Source of the DNA: Obelidium mucronatum
Taxonomy: Eukaryota; Chytridiomycota; Chytridiomycetes; Chytridiales; Chytriomycetaceae
DNA length: 64,000 nt
Assembly (NCBI GenBank): GCA_025765595.1
Contig: JAIVFH010000029.1
Coordinates: 124,001 to 188,000, forward strand
Reading direction: 5' to 3'
Shown here in pieces: positions 63,699 through 64,000 of the stretch. How positions within the stretch are numbered: position 1 is the first letter of the stretch; every line of letters begins with the position of its first letter. The notes beneath the pieces were generated by a model. It was not told the DNA's origin. It did not search any database and saw only the letters and a list, made by a program, of their open reading frames with translations. Made by a program: the position numbers and the translations under genes.

Positions 63699-63903
63699 TT
63701 TTTCTTTCGATCACTATACGTATATGAAACTTGTTTTACCTCCCAATAAAGGACTAGCGAGGTTTGATTAGAAGGTGATTGCAAATTTTGTGAAAATATT
63801 GTAGGCTTGGTTGGCAACAATGAGTTGTCCATCACGCCTCACGACCTACGTAAGAGCCGGCAGGAGAAGAAATCCGATTGATCTAACCGAAAGGATCTAG
63901 AAA

Positions 63904-64000
63904 ATGGCCAGGCAGAATGCGCTCGATACATGCACCAAGTACAACTCAGCAAACGGTAGTCCCTGCTATTGCACCAACGGCGTTATGAAAGCAATGGTGC
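63904..64000 (+). CDS. 5' end of a possible third Cys-domain membrane protein (partial)
   Basis: An open frame begins at ATG 63904 (AAAATGG context) and runs off the right edge: MARQNALDTCTKYNSANG, then SPCYCTNGVMKAMV. Cys near positions 10, 21 and 23, a Tyr after the first Cys and paired Met before the edge vaguely recall the N-domain of the two genes upstream, and the spacing from the previous stop (about 205 bases) is like that between those two. Only 32 residues are visible, so the assignment is a guess. Confidence 0.4.
   Translation, partial: MARQNALDTCTKYNSANGSPCYCTNGVMKAMV

Overview
The window is nuclear DNA of a flagellated early-diverging fungus, most likely a chytrid of the Chytridiales (Rhizoclosmatium-like); that placement is inference. 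The support is as follows. Nearly every gene is split by short GT-AG introns (about 45-75 nt). The conserved genes are fungal (NOP9, Mif2/CENP-C with cupin, Rtt109, Vfa1, VMA6, HET domain). A leucine-rich-repeat plus guanylate-kinase protein of the LRGUK type, a family linked to cilia, is present. So is an F-box/ankyrin protein whose repeats read like GHVDVLEWW. I found no tRNA, rRNA, CRISPR array or prokaryotic operon.

Layout. 1-10.8 kb: 3' end of mitochondrial EF-Tu, a PUF RNA-binding protein, membrane-anchored adenylate kinase, LRGUK-like protein, glyoxalase I and the inner-kinetochore protein CENP-C/Mif2. 11-19.7 kb: acylphosphatase, a receptor-like single-pass protein with a basic Ser-Pro tail, arginase, two small single-pass proteins with LPxY motifs, a MYND/TPR-like protein and a three-TM protein. 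20-28 kb: NOP9, an F-box/ankyrin protein, Rtt109 and a type II membrane SGNH/PC-esterase. 28-37 kb: three multi-exon stretches, namely a tandem pair of protein kinases, a Mug135-like protein, and a tandem pair of degenerate adenylate-kinase/coiled-coil proteins. 37-47.5 kb: VMA6, a 7TM protein, a UspA-like protein, Vfa1, a four-TM protein, two more LPxY proteins, a broken paralogue carrying a 116-bp MITE-like insertion, and an M28 peptidase. 47.6-60.7 kb: HET-domain protein, KDM5 demethylase, CAF-1 large subunit, eIF4E2-like cap-binding protein with a 9-nt microexon, and a small membrane protein. 61.4-64 kb: two paralogous single-pass proteins with a four-cysteine N-terminal domain and a C-terminal PPAY motif, then the start of a possible third.

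Themes. First, several unrelated-looking single-pass proteins carry LPxY or PPxY motifs in their predicted cytoplasmic tails. These are the ligand types of Rsp5/NEDD4 WW domains, which suggests a set of cell-surface proteins or ubiquitin-ligase adaptors. Second, tandem duplication is frequent (kinases, pseudo-adenylate kinases, PPxY proteins). Third, at least seven conserved reading frames are interrupted by what look like single-base indels without a plausible intron, so residual assembly error is likely and several gene models are tentative. Fourth, some genes have strikingly GC-rich 5' coding ends that relax to AT-richer sequence downstream.

Exon boundaries were placed by hand from splice signals, reading frame and family similarity. 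For genes stated to be frame-consistent, the summed exon length is a multiple of three.
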